Shown: positions 43,118 through 51,109, numbered from the stretch's first letter. The stretch: 64,000 nt of DNA from Salinispora mooreana (GCF_000379065.1 NZ_KB900614.1:952107-1016106), one strand, 5' to 3'. Numbers and translations: made by a program. Notes: a model not told the origin generated them from the letters alone.

Positions 43118-44464
43118 GTGACCGAAATCCCGCGCCGGGCCGTCTCCCGGACCGCCAAGCTCGCCGCTCTGCCGCTCGGCTTCGCCGGCCGGACCGTCCT
43201 CGGCGTGGGCAAGCGCGTCACCGGTCTCGCCTCTGACGTCATCTCCGCAGAGATCCAGCAACGCACCGCCGAACAGCTCTTCAGCGTCCTCGGGCAGCTC
43301 AAAGGCGGTGCGATGAAGTTCGGCCAGGCGCTGTCGGTCTTCGAGGCGGCGCTGCCCGAGGAGATGGCGGCCCCCTACCGGCAGGCACTGACCAAACTCC
43401 AGGAGGCCGCACCCCCGCTGCCCGCCGCCTCCGTACACCGGGTGCTCGCCGAGCAACTCGGCCCGGACTGGCGGAATCGGTTCGTGGAGTTCGACGACAC
43501 ACCGGTCGCCGCCGCCAGCATCGGTCAGGTACACCGCGCGCAGTGGCGGGAGCCGGGCTACGACGCGAACGGCGCCCCCAACACCCGCGACGTGGCGATC
43601 AAGATTCAGTATCCAGGTGCGGGAGAAGCCCTGCTCACCGACCTCAAACAGCTCTCCCGACTCGGTGGGATGTTCCGGGCGATCCAGCCGGGGCTGGACA
43701 TCAAACCACTCCTCGCCGAGCTACGGGAACGCATCACCGAGGAACTCGACTACGAACTGGAGGCCGAGTCGCAGCGCGCCTTCGCCACGGCGTACGCGGA
43801 CGACCCGGAGATCTACATCCCGGCCGTGGTCGCCACGTCGCCGCGGGTCCTCGTGACCGGGTGGGTCGAGGGAACTCCGCTGTCGCGGATCATCGAGGAA
43901 GGCTCCGAGCAAGAGCGGGACGAGGCCGGCCGGTTGATGGCCACCCTGCACCTCTCCGCGCCGATGCGGGCCGGGCTACTCCACGCCGACCCGCATCCGG
44001 GCAACTTCCGGCTGCTGCCCGACGGCCGGCTTGGGGTGGTCGACTTCGGCGCGGTGGCCCGGCTACCCGAGGGGACACCCGAGCCGATCGGCCGCATCGC
44101 CGGACTGGCCTTGCGAGGAGATGCCGAAGCGGTGATGGCCGGCTTGAGTGACGAGGGCTTCGTCAGCAACAGCGAGGCGATCGACGGGCCGGCGTTGCTG
44201 GACTTCCTCCAGCCGATGCTGGAGCCGGTCGCCGCCGAGGAGTTCCGGTTCACCCGGGCCTGGCTACGGGCCGAGGCGACCCGACTGGCCAGCCCCCGCT
44301 CGCCCGCGTACCAGCTCAGCCGAAACCTCAACCTGCCCCCGTCGTACCTGCTGATCCACCGGGTCACGCTCGGCTCGATCGGGGTGCTCTGCCAGTTGGA
44401 GGCGAAGGCACCGTACCGAGGGATCCTGGAGCGCTGGCTGCCCGGCTTCGCCTCGGTCGCCTGA
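43118..44464 (+). CDS. ABC1/AarF/UbiB-family atypical kinase
   Basis: A 448-residue protein kinase-like ATPase. Signatures: KGGAMKFGQALSVFEAALPE (KxGQ motif), the Ala-rich loop PVAAASIGQVHRAQW, VAIKIQYPGAGEAL (ATP-binding Lys), ITEELDYELEAESQ, LLHADPHPGNF (catalytic loop) and VVDFGAV (metal-binding DFG). Family members modulate lipid-quinone metabolism; in M. tuberculosis the homologue (Rv3197) lies beside whiB7 just as here. No TM helix, but the N-terminal amphipathic region may contact the membrane. GTG 43118. Confidence 0.92.
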   Translation: MTEIPRRAVSRTAKLAALPLGFAGRTVLGVGKRVTGLASDVISAEIQQRTAEQLFSVLGQLKGGAMKFGQALSVFEAALPEEMAAPYRQALTKLQEAAPPLPAASVHRVLAEQLGPDWRNRFVEFDDTPVAAASIGQVHRAQWREPGYDANGAPNTRDVAIKIQYPGAGEALLTDLKQLSRLGGMFRAIQPGLDIKPLLAELRERITEELDYELEAESQRAFATAYADDPEIYIPAVVATSPRVLVTGWVEGTPLSRIIEEGSEQERDEAGRLMATLHLSAPMRAGLLHADPHPGNFRLLPDGRLGVVDFGAVARLPEGTPEPIGRIAGLALRGDAEAVMAGLSDEGFVSNSEAIDGPALLDFLQPMLEPVAAEEFRFTRAWLRAEATRLASPRSPAYQLSRNLNLPPSYLLIHRVTLGSIGVLCQLEAKAPYRGILERWLPGFASVA

Positions 44465-44470
44465 CGCGAC

Positions 44471-44505
44471 GACGGGCACGTCCGGGGTAACCGGACGTGC
44501 CCGTC
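44471..44505. terminator. Bidirectional terminator between the AarF-type gene and the small gene downstream of whiB7
   Basis: 15-bp perfect arms (44471-44485, 44491-44505), loop of 5. A second GC-rich hairpin with a repeated GAACGGGCCCG follows at 44519-44559. Confidence 0.8.
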
Positions 44506-44564
44506 GCAGCGGTGTTAGCGAACGGGCCCGCTCCCCACCCGCGAGGGGGGAACGGGCCCGATCC

Positions 44565-44774
44565 CTAACCGATTCCCGACTCGCGCGCCGACCGCCGACG
44601 GGCGGCCATGGCGACGGTACGGGCGGAGCGATAAGCCTCAGTGCTCGTGGTGGTGCGACCGGCCTGAGGCCGGGGCATTCGAGCCCTCGACAACACTTCG
44701 TTCAGTAATTGCAGTTCGAACTTATTCGATTTCTGGAGCATCTTCGTCAGCTTTCTCGTGGCCGGCGCGAACAC
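44565..44774 (-). CDS. Small protein of unknown function downstream of whiB7
   Basis: A 69-residue frame (GTG 44774) or 58 residues from ATG 44741, which begins MLQKSNKFELQLLNEVLSRAR. It is basic, Arg/Ala-rich at the C-terminal end (MAARRRSARESG), and reads the same way as whiB7 with only 30 bp between, so it probably shares its transcript. The first 20 codons have notably lower GC than the window. I recognise no domain. It is a plausible small regulator or nucleic-acid-binding protein, but coding is not proven. Confidence 0.55.
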   Translation of the reverse strand: MFAPATRKLTKMLQKSNKFELQLLNEVLSRARMPRPQAGRTTTSTEAYRSARTVAMAARRRSARESGIG

Positions 44775-44804
44775 CGGCGAGGGGTTGAACGGATCGGGTG
44801 GTTG

Positions 44805-45167
44805 TCAGGCTGCCAGCCGGACCGCGTCGCGCCAGGCCAGCCCACTGGCCTCCAGTCGCGCCTCGGCCTCGACCCGGAGTGTGGCGTCTCGGGCGACATC
44901 GTCCTTACGGGGACGGCCTCGGGGCCGCTTACGCGGAACCACCGCGCCACGCTCGAAGATCTCGCCACCCCAGACGCCCCAGGGCTCGGCCCGCTCCACC
45001 GCGCCAGCGAGGCACTCGACGCGCAGCGGGCAGTCCCCGCAGAGCGACTTGGCCACCTCAAGCTCGGGGGGCGAGTCAGAGAACCACAGGTCGGGGTCGA
45101 ACTTCCGGCAGGGCAGGTTCGCCTCCAGCTCGACGCTCAGGTCGAGTGGGGCCAACGCCAGACTCAT
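44805..45167 (-). CDS. whiB7: WhiB7/WblC antibiotic-response regulator
   Basis: A 120-residue WhiB-family Fe-S activator. The four cysteines are in EANLPCRKFDPDLWF and VAKSLCGDCPLRVECLAGA, then EPWGVWGGEIFERGAVV and the AT-hook RPRGRPRKDD that defines WhiB7. WhiB7 with SigA turns on intrinsic resistance genes (rRNA methylases, acetyltransferases, efflux pumps) after ribosome inhibitors, in mycobacteria and Streptomyces. ATG 45167. Its leader carries an upstream ORF and an attenuator, described separately, and uvrD2 lies upstream as in M. tuberculosis (Rv3197A-Rv3198c). A C-terminal extension follows the AT-hook, rich in Ala and Glu. Confidence 0.95.
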   Translation of the reverse strand: MSLALAPLDLSVELEANLPCRKFDPDLWFSDSPPELEVAKSLCGDCPLRVECLAGAVERAEPWGVWGGEIFERGAVVPRKRPRGRPRKDDVARDATLRVEAEARLEASGLAWRDAVRLAA

Positions 45168-45230
45168 CGCCCGGTCACCTCTCTCTCACTTCGATCTCTT
45201 GGATCGCATTCCGACATACTTCGGCGGGAC

Positions 45231-45272
45231 AAAAACAAAGGCCGCGGATCCCGGTATGCGGGTTCCGCGGCC
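45231..45272 (-). terminator. Rho-independent attenuator in the whiB7 leader
   Basis: On the minus strand GGCCGCGGAACCC (45272-45260), loop of 7, GGGATCCGCGGCC (45252-45240), one mismatch, then TTTGTTTTT (45239-45231). A stem of this quality with a U-tract is rare in this genome. It ends 63 nt before the whiB7 start and starts 23 nt after the uORF stop. CCTCGAGG at 45271-45278, abutting the stem, also occurs inside the uORF (45309-45316) and can pair with itself as an alternative. Confidence 0.85.
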
Positions 45273-45295
45273 TCGAGGTGAGCCGGTGGTCTGTC

Positions 45296-45550
45296 TCAGA
45301 CCGGTCTACCTCGAGGTGGAACACCGCGGACATCCGTGTGCCGCGTGGCGTTATCAACGCCCTTGCCCGTGAAACCACTGGTCCCCTGAGTCCCGAATGG
45401 CGCCAGCGCGAGAATCAGCTCGGCCTGGGTCTCGACCTGGCGCGTCTGCGGAACCGACGGTCGCGCAGCGCTCAGGGGCACCTGGACGGCCGTCAGGGGA
45501 GCGTTGGCAGCAGGCAGCACCATCGGACGCTCATTGCTGTAGATCTCCAT
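45296..45550 (-). CDS. 84-codon upstream ORF in the whiB7 leader
   Basis: ATG 45550 has a strong GGGAGGTGG 6 nt upstream. The translation begins MEIYSNERPMVLPAANAPLT and contains ETQAELILALAPFG; it ends in a Pro/Arg/Gly-rich tail just before the attenuator. The whole uORF lies on the same transcript as whiB7. In mycobacteria and Streptomyces whiB7/wblC leaders are known to carry translation-sensitive uORFs; this one is longer than the short mycobacterial ones. The protein has no domain I know, so its role may be purely regulatory. Confidence 0.75.
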   Translation of the reverse strand: MEIYSNERPMVLPAANAPLTAVQVPLSAARPSVPQTRQVETQAELILALAPFGTQGTSGFTGKGVDNATRHTDVRGVPPRGRPV

Positions 45551-45636
45551 TGGGGCCACCTCCCTAACTCTCCCTCGTGCCGACCGAATCACGCCCGCGA
45601 GCAGCCCGAATGCCGCAGCTCGCGAGGTATGCCCCG

Positions 45637-45676
45637 AGGCTATGCCGCACCCGGGGGGGAGGGCAAACGAATTTAC
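45637..45676 (-). promoter_or_regulatory. Probable whiB7 promoter
   Basis: Minus strand: A/T-rich GTAAATT (45676-45670), then -35 TTGCCC (45666-45661), 18-bp spacer, -10 TAGCCT (45642-45637). WhiB7 is known to contact an A/T-rich element just upstream of the -35 of its own and target promoters, so this is the expected layout. It overlaps the end of uvrD2 (stop at 45673). Confidence 0.5.
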
Positions 45677-47832
45677 GGCAAGATTTCAGAAGTTCTCTCC
45701 GGGCAGACCTCGTCCACCGTCGCGCCGGCCACCAGGGCCAGCACCGCCTCCCCGTAGAGCCCCAGCTTCCGGGCTCCGATTCCCGCGATCGCGGTGAGAT
45801 CACGGGGCTGCTGCGGGCGCCGCTCCGCCAACGCGACCAAGGTCGCGTCGGTGAACACCACATAGTCCGGCACCCGCTGGCCACTGGCCACCCGACGCCG
45901 CCACTCACCCAGCCGCCCGTGCAGCTCCTTGTCCATATCCGACGGACAGGCGGTGCACCGGCCCAGCTTGCGCTCCGCGCCAGCGAGCAGCGTCGTACCG
46001 CAGACCCGGCAGGAGACGATCTGGGTACGCCGACGCTCGGTCCGCCGTACCCCGCTCACACCGGCCCGCCCACTGGCACCGGAGGAGTCCAGCCGGGGCA
46101 GGAAGCGACAGGGCCGCCGGGGACGCCCACCCGGTGAGCGGGCTGAGGCGTACGACAGCCAAAGCCACTCCCGCGCCCGGGTGATGCCCACGTAGAGCAG
46201 CCGGCGCTCCTCCTCCACCTGCTCCGGGGTCTTCGCGTAGGTGGTGGGCAGAGTGCCCTCGGCGAGGCCGACCAGAAAGACGGCATCCCACTCCAGACCC
46301 TTCGCCGAGTGCAGGGAGGCGAGTGTCACGCCCTCGACCGTCGGCACGTGCTGGGCGGCGGCACGCCGGGCCAACTCGTCGGTGAAGTCGGCCAGCGTGG
46401 CCGGCCGCTCGACCGCGGCAGCCGGCCCGATCGGCAGCACCGGGGCGCTGGCCGCGTACTCCTCGGCGAGTTGGACCAGAGCGGCGAGGGCCGCCCACCG
46501 TTCCCGGGCGGCGCCACCGGTTGGTGGCGTATCCGGTGCCCACCCCACCGCGGCCAACGCCTCGACCACGGCCGCCGGCAGCGGGGTGTCACCGGGAAGG
46601 GAGCGGGTGGCGGCGCGCAGCGCGACCATCGCCTGCCGTACCTCGACGCGCTCGAAGAACCGCTCCGCACCCTGCACCTGGTACGGCACCTCGGCCTCGG
46701 TCAGCGCCTCCTCGTACGCCTCGGACTGCGCGTTGGTCCGAAACAGCACGGCGATCTCCCGGGCTGGTGTGCCGGCGTCCACCAGGGCACGACAGCGGGC
46801 GGCGACGGCGGCGGCCTCGGCCGGCTCGTCGGTGAAGATCCTCAACTCGGGCTCGGGGCCGGCCGGGCGCTGGCCGACCAACTCCAGCCGAAGCCGCGCC
46901 TCGGCGCCCCGGGCCGGGGCGATGACCGAGTTGGCCAGCCCGACCACCTGGGGGGTGGAGCGATAGTCGCGCACCAGACGGACCACCGTCGCGCCCCGGT
47001 GCCGACGGGGGAAGTCCACCAGGTAGGACGAGGTCGCGCCGGTGAACGAGTAGATCGTCTGGCTCGCGTCACCCACCACCGTCAGGTCGTCACCACCACC
47101 GAGCCACGCCTCCAGCAGCCGCTGTTGCAGCGGGTTGACGTCCTGGTACTCGTCAACGACGAAGTGCCGGTACTGGGCGCGTATCTGGTCGGCCACGTCC
47201 GGGTGCTCCTCGATCCCCCAGATCGCGGCGCGCAGCATGTCCTCGAAATCGATCACCCCGCCGGCGCGTTTGGCCTTCTCGTACGCGGCGAAGACATCGG
47301 CCACCTTCGCCGGCTCGTACGGGGTGTCCCGCAGCGCCCGGGCGGCCGCGACCACGTACTCCCCGGGCTCGACCAGGGACGACTTCGCCCACTCGATCTC
47401 GCCCGCGAGGTCCCGGGCACCGGCCCGGTCGGAGCGGATCCCGACCTTCGCCGCGGCGAGGGTGACCAATCGGACCTTACTGTCCAGCAACTCGGGCATC
47501 GCCCGACCGGTGAGCAGCCGGGGCGCGAAGTAGCGCACCTGACGCAGCGCCGCGGCGTGGAAGGTGCGCGCCTGCACACCCGGTACCCCCAGCGTGGTGA
47601 GTCGGCTGCGCAGCTCGGCGGCGGCCCGCGCGGTGAAGGTGACCGCGAGCAGGTGCCGGGCCAGGATCTCCCCGGTCAACGTCCGGTGTGCGATCCGGGA
47701 GGTGACCGCCCGGGTCTTCCCGGTGCCGGCGCCGGCCAGGACACAGACCGGGCCGGCCGGGGCGGTTACCGCTGCCCGCTGCTCTGGGTCGAGGCCGGCG
47801 AGCACCCGGTCGGACGCTGAGTGGGACACCAC
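45673..47832 (-). CDS. uvrD2: ATP-dependent DNA helicase UvrD2
   Basis: A 719-residue superfamily-1 3'-5' helicase. Walker A is LAGAGTGKTRAVTSR, motif II FVVDEYQDVNPLQQRLLEAW, motif III GDASQTIYSFTGA, motif IV-V region LHSAKGLEWDAVFLVGLAEG and motif VI YVGITRAREWLWLSY. A four-cysteine motif (SCRVCGTTLLAG, RCTACPSDMD) precedes a C-terminal HRDC domain (VPDYVVFTDATLVALAERRPQ). That combination is characteristic of actinobacterial UvrD2, which is essential in mycobacteria. GTG 47832 with an alternative GTG one codon later. The 3' end carries the whiB7 promoter. Confidence 0.94.
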   Translation of the reverse strand: MVSHSASDRVLAGLDPEQRAAVTAPAGPVCVLAGAGTGKTRAVTSRIAHRTLTGEILARHLLAVTFTARAAAELRSRLTTLGVPGVQARTFHAAALRQVRYFAPRLLTGRAMPELLDSKVRLVTLAAAKVGIRSDRAGARDLAGEIEWAKSSLVEPGEYVVAAARALRDTPYEPAKVADVFAAYEKAKRAGGVIDFEDMLRAAIWGIEEHPDVADQIRAQYRHFVVDEYQDVNPLQQRLLEAWLGGGDDLTVVGDASQTIYSFTGATSSYLVDFPRRHRGATVVRLVRDYRSTPQVVGLANSVIAPARGAEARLRLELVGQRPAGPEPELRIFTDEPAEAAAVAARCRALVDAGTPAREIAVLFRTNAQSEAYEEALTEAEVPYQVQGAERFFERVEVRQAMVALRAATRSLPGDTPLPAAVVEALAAVGWAPDTPPTGGAARERWAALAALVQLAEEYAASAPVLPIGPAAAVERPATLADFTDELARRAAAQHVPTVEGVTLASLHSAKGLEWDAVFLVGLAEGTLPTTYAKTPEQVEEERRLLYVGITRAREWLWLSYASARSPGGRPRRPCRFLPRLDSSGASGRAGVSGVRRTERRRTQIVSCRVCGTTLLAGAERKLGRCTACPSDMDKELHGRLGEWRRRVASGQRVPDYVVFTDATLVALAERRPQQPRDLTAIAGIGARKLGLYGEAVLALVAGATVDEVCPERTSEILP

Positions 47833-47838
47833 AGCGTG

Positions 47839-47864
47839 GGATTGTTCCAGCCGCTCCCCACGTT
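47839..47864 (+). promoter_or_regulatory. SigH-type promoter upstream of mycoredoxin
   Basis: GGATT (47839-47843), 18-bp spacer, GTT (47862-47864). Consensus GGAAT-N18-GTT has one mismatch. It lies about 50 bp before mrx1, consistent with a short leader. Confidence 0.5.
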
Positions 47865-47913
47865 GGTGAAGTTAGCCTGACGTGAATCATGACCAACCCT
47901 TGGAGGTCTGCCG

Positions 47914-48156
47914 ATGTTGACGATGTACTCCACGCCTTGGTGCGGCTACTGCCACCGGCTGAAGTCACAGCTGGACCGGGAGGGCATCACGTACGAGGTG
48001 GTCGACATCGAGCAGGAGCCGGCGGCCGCCGAGTTCGTGATGAGCGTCAACGGCGGCAACCAGACCGTGCCGACGCTGCGCTTCGCGGACGGCAGCGCGC
48101 TGACCAACCCCACTATTCGGCAGGTCAAGGAGCACCTGTCGGGGATCTCCGCCTGA
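47914..48156 (+). CDS. mrx1: Mycoredoxin-1
   Basis: An 80-residue glutaredoxin-fold protein that reduces mycothiol-protein mixed disulfides. Active site is STPWCGYCHRLKSQLD (C-x2-C), cis-Pro is in QTVPTLRFADG and the Thr-Val-Pro pattern is complete. Adjacent to uvrD2 and nudC as in M. tuberculosis Rv3198A. ATG 47914 with GGAGG 7 nt upstream. A SigH-type promoter lies in front, fitting its known place in the thiol-stress regulon of related bacteria. Its 3' end overlaps the convergent MFS gene by 32 bp. Confidence 0.94.
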   Translation: MLTMYSTPWCGYCHRLKSQLDREGITYEVVDIEQEPAAAEFVMSVNGGNQTVPTLRFADGSALTNPTIRQVKEHLSGISA

Positions 48157-49432
48157 CTGGTACGGGCCCGACGGGTGCCGGCTGGGCCGGTGGGCTCAGC
48201 CGGCGCCCACTCCAGAGGTAGCTGCTGGCCAGTAGGGTGACCAGGCCCACCAGCACGAAGAGCAGCCGATAGTCGAAGCTGCCGACGAGCAGTGCACCGC
48301 CCCCGATCGAGGCGGCCCGCGGGCCGCTGACCACCGCATCGGCGCCGGCCGCGACCCGACCGATCAGCGGTGCCGGCGTACGCCGCTGGATCAGCGTGTG
48401 CAGGCTGACCATGGTGAGCGGCAGGGACACCCCGGCCAGCAGGAGGGCGGCGCAGCCCAGCCAGAGGTTGGGGTAGGCGAGCGTCAGCCCGGCTGACCCG
48501 AACAGTGCCACCCCCACCGCGAGCGCGCCGACCTCCCCCACCCGCCGGATCACGCCGGAGGAGACCAGCCCGCCAGCGAGACCACCGACCCCCTGCACGG
48601 CCACGAGCACACCCACGAACGCCGCGTCGCGGCGAAGCCCGTGGTCAACGTAGGCAAAGATCAACGACTCGCTGAAGCCCATCACCAGCGAACTGAGACC
48701 GTAGCCGAGCAGTGCCCGGCGCAGCGCCGGCTCGTCGGCCAGGTACCGCAGGCCAGCGCCGAGCTCGGTCGCCCAGCGCGACGTGCAGCGCGGTTGCCTT
48801 GCCCGGCTCGACGGCGGGGTGCGTCCTGGGCGGCAGCGGCAACACCGCCCTGGTCGCGACCGGGGCGGCTCGGTGACCCGGAGCAGGCCCACCAGCACCG
48901 CCGCGGCGACGAAGCCGACTATCGCCACGCCGGCCAACAGTCCGCCGCCGACGGCGGTGTAGAGGGCGGCCCCCGCCAGCGGGCCGATCAACCGCAGCCC
49001 CTGCCGCACCGTCTGTAGCACGCCGTTCGCGTCGGCCAACAACTCTGCCGGCACCAGGTGCCGCAGGAGGCCGCTGAGCCCTGCGTTGAGGGTGATGTAC
49101 GACAGGCCGTAGAAGACCGCGACCAGGTAGATGAGCCAGAGGTCGGCACGGTCTTCGACGGCGAACAACGGGGTGAGTAGGGCGGCCGTGACCAGGTTGG
49201 CGGCCACGAACAGGGGCCGGCGCGGATACCGGTCAACGATCCAGCCGACCAGTGGTGCCAGCGTCATCGGGGCGATGATCGCAAAGATGGTGGCCCCGGC
49301 CAGTCCACTCGATCCGGTCAGTTCCTTGACCCAGACGGCGAGCGCGAGCAGCAGGATCGACTCGGCGGTCATACTGGCCACCAGGCCACCGAAGAGCAGC
49401 CGGAAGTCCGGGCGGCGCAGGACGGTACGCAT
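48125..49432 (-). CDS. MFS transporter with a possible compensated frameshift
   Basis: A 435-residue 12-helix major facilitator. Helix 1 is LLFGGLVASMTAESILLLALAVWV, and the loop motif A counterpart is GWIVDRYPRRPLFV. In the central loop (about residues 191-224) the translation becomes Cys/Arg-rich (RCCRCRPGR) with poorer GC3; another frame there gives normal-looking residues, so two compensating indels between 48768 and 48865 are suspected. Both flanks are in the same frame, so the gene stays open. ATG 49432 has GGAGG upstream; frames further left are not conserved. Substrate unknown. Confidence 0.85.
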   Translation of the reverse strand: MRTVLRRPDFRLLFGGLVASMTAESILLLALAVWVKELTGSSGLAGATIFAIIAPMTLAPLVGWIVDRYPRRPLFVAANLVTAALLTPLFAVEDRADLWLIYLVAVFYGLSYITLNAGLSGLLRHLVPAELLADANGVLQTVRQGLRLIGPLAGAALYTAVGGGLLAGVAIVGFVAAAVLVGLLRVTEPPRSRPGRCCRCRPGRTPPSSRARQPRCTSRWATELGAGLRYLADEPALRRALLGYGLSSLVMGFSESLIFAYVDHGLRRDAAFVGVLVAVQGVGGLAGGLVSSGVIRRVGEVGALAVGVALFGSAGLTLAYPNLWLGCAALLLAGVSLPLTMVSLHTLIQRRTPAPLIGRVAAGADAVVSGPRAASIGGGALLVGSFDYRLLFVLVGLVTLLASSYLWSGRRLSPPAQPAPVGPVPVRRRSPTGAP

Positions 49433-49590
49433 CTGCCCTCCGTCTGACGTGGTACACGATGTGCCGCCTTTGGCCGAGACACGCCCCCACCAGAACCTCC
49501 GGCGCCGGCCGCGTCGTTCCATACTGAGGGTTAGGGGCGAATTCAGAGAGTTACCGTCGCATCTACGACGGTCTACGGAAATGAGGACAC

Positions 49591-50571
49591 GTGCCTCCAG
49601 TCGCACCCAGCCCCATCCTGCGGCGCCGCAGGTTGGGCACCGAACTGCGTCGGCTGCGCGAGACCACCGGCCTCACCGGGGACCAGGTGGTCGAGCGGGT
49701 CGGCTGGGCCTCCGCTTCCAAGCTGTCTCGCCTGGAGAATGGTCGCAGCCGACCGGACCCTCAGGATGTCCGCGCACTGCTCGAGCTCTACCGGGTGGAC
49801 GTGACGCTGCGGGACGAGTTGCTGACCATCGCCAAAGAGGCCGGCGACATCCGTGGCTGGCTTCGGAACTACCCGGTCATGACCCCGCAGCAGCGCGGCT
49901 TCGCCGAGTTGGAGGCGGGCTGTGTGGAGATCTCGGAGTATCACCCGCTGCTCGTACCGGGGCTGCTCCAGACGCCCGGCTACGCCCGCATCCGCATCGC
50001 CTCCGCTCGGGATGTCGACGAAGCGGCCGGCGAGCCGGAGGGCACCGAGGACATCGAGACCGAGGTGGGTGCCCGGCTGGCCCGTCAGTCGCTGCTCACC
50101 CGGGGGCCGGACGCACCCCAGTACACGGCCGTACTCGAGGAGACAGCACTGGGGGGCCGGGCCGGGCCGGCCGACGTGCTACGGGAGCAGCTCACGCAGC
50201 TTTACGAGTTGGCCAAGCTGCCCAACGTCACGCTACATGTGCTGCCGCGGGACACCCAGGCGAGCGGTTGGTACCTGCCACCGACGGCGTTCTCCCTCTA
50301 CCGGTTCACCGACCCGCAGGATCCCGAGACTATGGCGATCGAAAGCGCGTTCTTGAACACCATGTCAACCGAGGCAAAAATCATAAATCGCTATAAAGTG
50401 GTCTTTGAGTGGTTATGCACGGCAGCACTCCCCGCATCGGACACTCTCTCCTGGCTGAATCAGGCCAGGGGACAGCGATTCGATGCAGCACCCTCGTCGG
50501 CAGCGGCGTTCGGGGCGGCAACACCGCCGGTCCAGCGCCGCCGGCGCCCCGGGCGACTGACGGAACGCTGA
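49591..50571 (+). CDS. HTH (XRE) regulator with DUF5753
   Basis: A 326-residue protein: an N-terminal XRE helix-turn-helix (LGTELRRLRETTGLTGDQVV, ASKLSRLENGRSRPD) and a C-terminal DUF5753 domain (FAELEAGCVEISEYHPLLVP, LLQTPGYARI, PNVTLHVLPRDTQASGWYLP). It pairs with the DUF397 gene 71 bp downstream. Such WhiJ/AbaA-type pairs regulate development or antibiotic production in Streptomyces, and some have been proposed to be toxin-antitoxin-like. GTG 49591 has GAGG upstream. Target sites unknown. Confidence 0.92.
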   Translation: MPPVAPSPILRRRRLGTELRRLRETTGLTGDQVVERVGWASASKLSRLENGRSRPDPQDVRALLELYRVDVTLRDELLTIAKEAGDIRGWLRNYPVMTPQQRGFAELEAGCVEISEYHPLLVPGLLQTPGYARIRIASARDVDEAAGEPEGTEDIETEVGARLARQSLLTRGPDAPQYTAVLEETALGGRAGPADVLREQLTQLYELAKLPNVTLHVLPRDTQASGWYLPPTAFSLYRFTDPQDPETMAIESAFLNTMSTEAKIINRYKVVFEWLCTAALPASDTLSWLNQARGQRFDAAPSSAAAFGAATPPVQRRRRPGRLTER

Positions 50572-50642
50572 CCCACCGGCACCCAGCGTCGGTCCGTGCG
50601 GGCACTACTCGTCCATCGGCCGGTTCACACAGGAGTGCAACC

Positions 50643-50870
50643 ATGAACGAGATCCATGACACGCCGACCGTCTCCCCCGACCTGGCGCGGGCGACGTGGC
50701 GAAAGAGCACCCGCAGTCAGACCTCAAACTGCGTCGAGGTAGCACCGCTGCCGGCCACGGTGGCCCTCCGGGACAGCAAGGATCAGGCCGGTCCGGTGCT
50801 GCTGTTCGACCGTGGCGAGTGGCGAAACTTCCTGGCCGCGACCAAGGAAGGCCGGCTCGACCGAACCTGA
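50643..50870 (+). CDS. DUF397 protein
   Basis: A 75-residue DUF397 protein, partner of the upstream HTH/DUF5753 regulator. Typical blocks: RATWRKSTRSQTSNCVEVAPL and VALRDSKDQAGPVLLFDRGEWRNFL. ATG 50643 fits; a longer frame upstream in a different context is not homologous. Followed by a strong terminator. Probably modulates the DNA-binding partner. Confidence 0.92.
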   Translation: MNEIHDTPTVSPDLARATWRKSTRSQTSNCVEVAPLPATVALRDSKDQAGPVLLFDRGEWRNFLAATKEGRLDRT

Positions 50871-50884
50871 CTCGCAGCTTCGAC

Positions 50885-50918
50885 GGGGCCGCCGGTGCGT
50901 AGGTACACCGGCGGCCCC
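50885..50918 (+). terminator. Terminator after the DUF397 gene
   Basis: 13-bp perfect arms (50885-50897, 50906-50918), loop of 8. Confidence 0.85.
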
Positions 50919-51038
50919 GCATCGTCTTCGAAGGCCGGACGGGCGGGCCGTTCGGGCAGCCGGCCCGGGCGCCCTCGCCCGATCGGCCACTCTGCCGGCC
51001 GATCGCGGCATTTCGATTGCCAGGCCTGCCACGCGGCG

Positions 51039-51044
51039 TAGCAT
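51039..51044 (+). promoter_or_regulatory. -10 box before the small protein gene
   Basis: TAGCAT, 8 nt before GTG 51053; either a leaderless start there or a short leader to ATG 51110. Confidence 0.4.
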
Positions 51045-51109
51045 GACCCGCAGTGACGTGGAACTTCCACTCCGTTCCCGATCGTCGCGGCACTCATCCG
51101 GAGACCGAC

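Noticed and set aside
43118..44464. Long minus-strand frame antisense to the AarF-type gene
   Set aside because: Shadow frame; the plus strand has every ABC1-kinase motif.
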